Part shown: positions 6,022 to 6,594 of the stretch, in pieces
Position numbering within the stretch: position 1 is the first letter of the stretch
Layout: each line of letters starts with the position of its first letter
NCBI GenBank assembly: GCA_023457175.1
Contig: JAEWMM010000101.1
Location: forward strand, 1-6,594
Length of the DNA: 6,594 bases
Reading direction: 5' to 3'
Origin: Bacillota bacterium
Lineage (GTDB): Bacteria; Bacillota; Clostridia; Oscillospirales; Ruminococcaceae
Position numbers and translations under genes: made by a program
Notes under the pieces: model-generated
Database searches by the model: none
Seen by the model: only the letters and a program-made list of their open reading frames with translations
Told to the model about the DNA's origin: nothing

Positions 6022-6050
6022 TTGACAACGGCGCTTATTTTTGGCATACC
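6022..6050 (+). promoter_or_regulatory. Second candidate promoter of the LysR-type gene
   Basis: TTGACA at 6022-6027 is a perfect -35 box; 17 bp further on is CATACC (6045-6050), a poor -10 box sharing ATA with the consensus. The right operator-like arm (6023-6040) covers the -35 box and most of the spacer, which would suit autorepression. It is weaker than the extended -10 candidate upstream. Confidence 0.35.
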
Positions 6051-6151
6051 TAAGATAAAGAGAAAAGCATCCGCACCCCTGCCGGCGCATTTACAAAGGA
6101 ATTTTGCCGCTGTCCGAAGGGAAACTGCAAGGGGAAACAGGAGGAAACGGT

Positions 6152-6594
6152 ATGGATACGGCACGTCGGATTTTTATACTATCGGTAGAGGAAATGAGCT
6201 TTACCAAAGCAGCACAGAGAGGCTTTGTGACGCAGCAATGCGTCAGCAGCAATATTAAAAAGCTGGAGGCGCATTACGGCGTCAAATTATTTGACCGCGA
6301 ACCGCAGCTGGCGCTGACGCCGGCCGGACAGGCGCTGTACGAGACGCTGCGTCAGATTGGTATGATAGAGGACGGCTTTAATAAGCGGCTTGGCGACATA
6401 CGCGAAGGGGTCAGCGGCAATATCTCGTTCGGAATAAATTCCAGCCGTGCCCGGCTGCTGCTTCCGGGCTTTTTGCAGGAATATGGCGGCGCGTTTGCGC
6501 ATGTGCGCGTCTCGACAATTCTTGACGACACCAGCAACATGGTTGAAAAAATGCTGCGCGGCGAGCTGGACCTGTTTTTGGGTATAGACTGCCC
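6152..6594 (+). CDS. LysR-type transcriptional regulator (3' partial)
   Basis: The ATG at 6152 follows a strong AGGAGG (6139-6144) with 7 nt spacing. The frame stays open for 147 codons and runs off the window, roughly half of a usual 290-310-residue LysR protein. The N-terminal winged helix-turn-helix is clear: SFTKAAQRGFVTQQCVSSNI (16-35), KKLEAHYGVKLFDRE (36-50) and LTPAGQALYETL (55-66), followed by the long linker helix (about 60-85). The ligand-binding domain begins near residue 88 (SGNISFGINSSRARLLLPGF). Residues 29-30 are QC where family members usually have PA, a small change at the recognition helix. LysR proteins act as tetramers that bind two sites in divergent promoter regions and respond to a small molecule. 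Its divergent placement next to the IlvD/Edd dehydratase gene makes that gene the probable target, with its substrate or product as possible inducer; this is inference. Confidence 0.9.
   Translation, partial: MDTARRIFILSVEEMSFTKAAQRGFVTQQCVSSNIKKLEAHYGVKLFDREPQLALTPAGQALYETLRQIGMIEDGFNKRLGDIREGVSGNISFGINSSRARLLLPGFLQEYGGAFAHVRVSTILDDTSNMVEKMLRGELDLFLGIDC

Larger units (their letters stand above)
5960..6040. promoter_or_regulatory. Inverted pair of 18-bp operator-like sites between divergent genes
   Basis: AAATAAGCGCTGTTGTCA (5960-5977) is repeated inverted at 6023-6040 with a single difference (17 of 18). The 45-bp spacer contains a TATAAT box. Site centres are 63 bp apart, close to six turns of B-DNA, so proteins bound to both would lie on the same face. 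This fits cooperative binding or looping by a regulator, with the adjacent LysR-type protein the first candidate; no binding is shown by sequence alone. Confidence 0.6.

Noticed and set aside
6019..6258. 79-codon + strand frame before and over the start of the LysR gene
   Set aside because: It overlaps the LysR helix-turn-helix coding region in another frame and lacks a ribosome site; the LysR frame has AGGAGG and clear homology.

Overview
The window looks like a chromosomal stretch from a moderately GC-rich, anaerobe-type Firmicute, probably a clostridium of the Oscillospirales kind. This rests on AGGAGG-type ribosome sites, a Gram-positive-style lipoprotein, rho-independent terminators with T-tracts, and the flavour of an intergenic repeat. 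It is an inference; no rRNA or marker gene is present.

Left part (1-2872, + strand): two genes 41 bp apart, probably one operon whose beginning lies outside the window. The first encodes a membrane-anchored extracytoplasmic protein with a degenerate polysaccharide-deacetylase-like domain and a C-terminal concanavalin-like domain. The second encodes a lipoprotein with a GH18 glycosidase domain that keeps the catalytic DxxxxDxE residues. Together they suggest processing or binding of a cell-surface or secreted polysaccharide. The metal-binding histidines expected of a deacetylase are not seen.

Middle part (2873-4200): a strong terminator (3028-3075) is followed by about 230 bp packed with short palindromes, most likely a non-autonomous IS200/IS605- or RAYT-type element. 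A good sigma-A-type promoter (3466-3494) then leads to an orphan 144-residue protein with two apparent small helical or winged-helix domains. Beyond it lie a 14-bp inverted repeat with a 44-nt loop and a bidirectional terminator (4152-4187).

Right part (4201-6594): a complete IlvD/Edd-family dehydratase on the - strand and a divergently transcribed LysR-type regulator, cut off by the window end. The 307-bp space between them holds an inverted pair of 18-bp sites (17/18 identical) whose centres are 63 bp apart, about six helical turns. They overlap candidate outward-facing promoters. This looks like a regulator-plus-target pair, with the LysR protein as the obvious candidate to bind the paired sites. 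Absence of other branched-chain amino acid genes in the window leaves the dehydratase substrate open (dihydroxy-acid or sugar acid).
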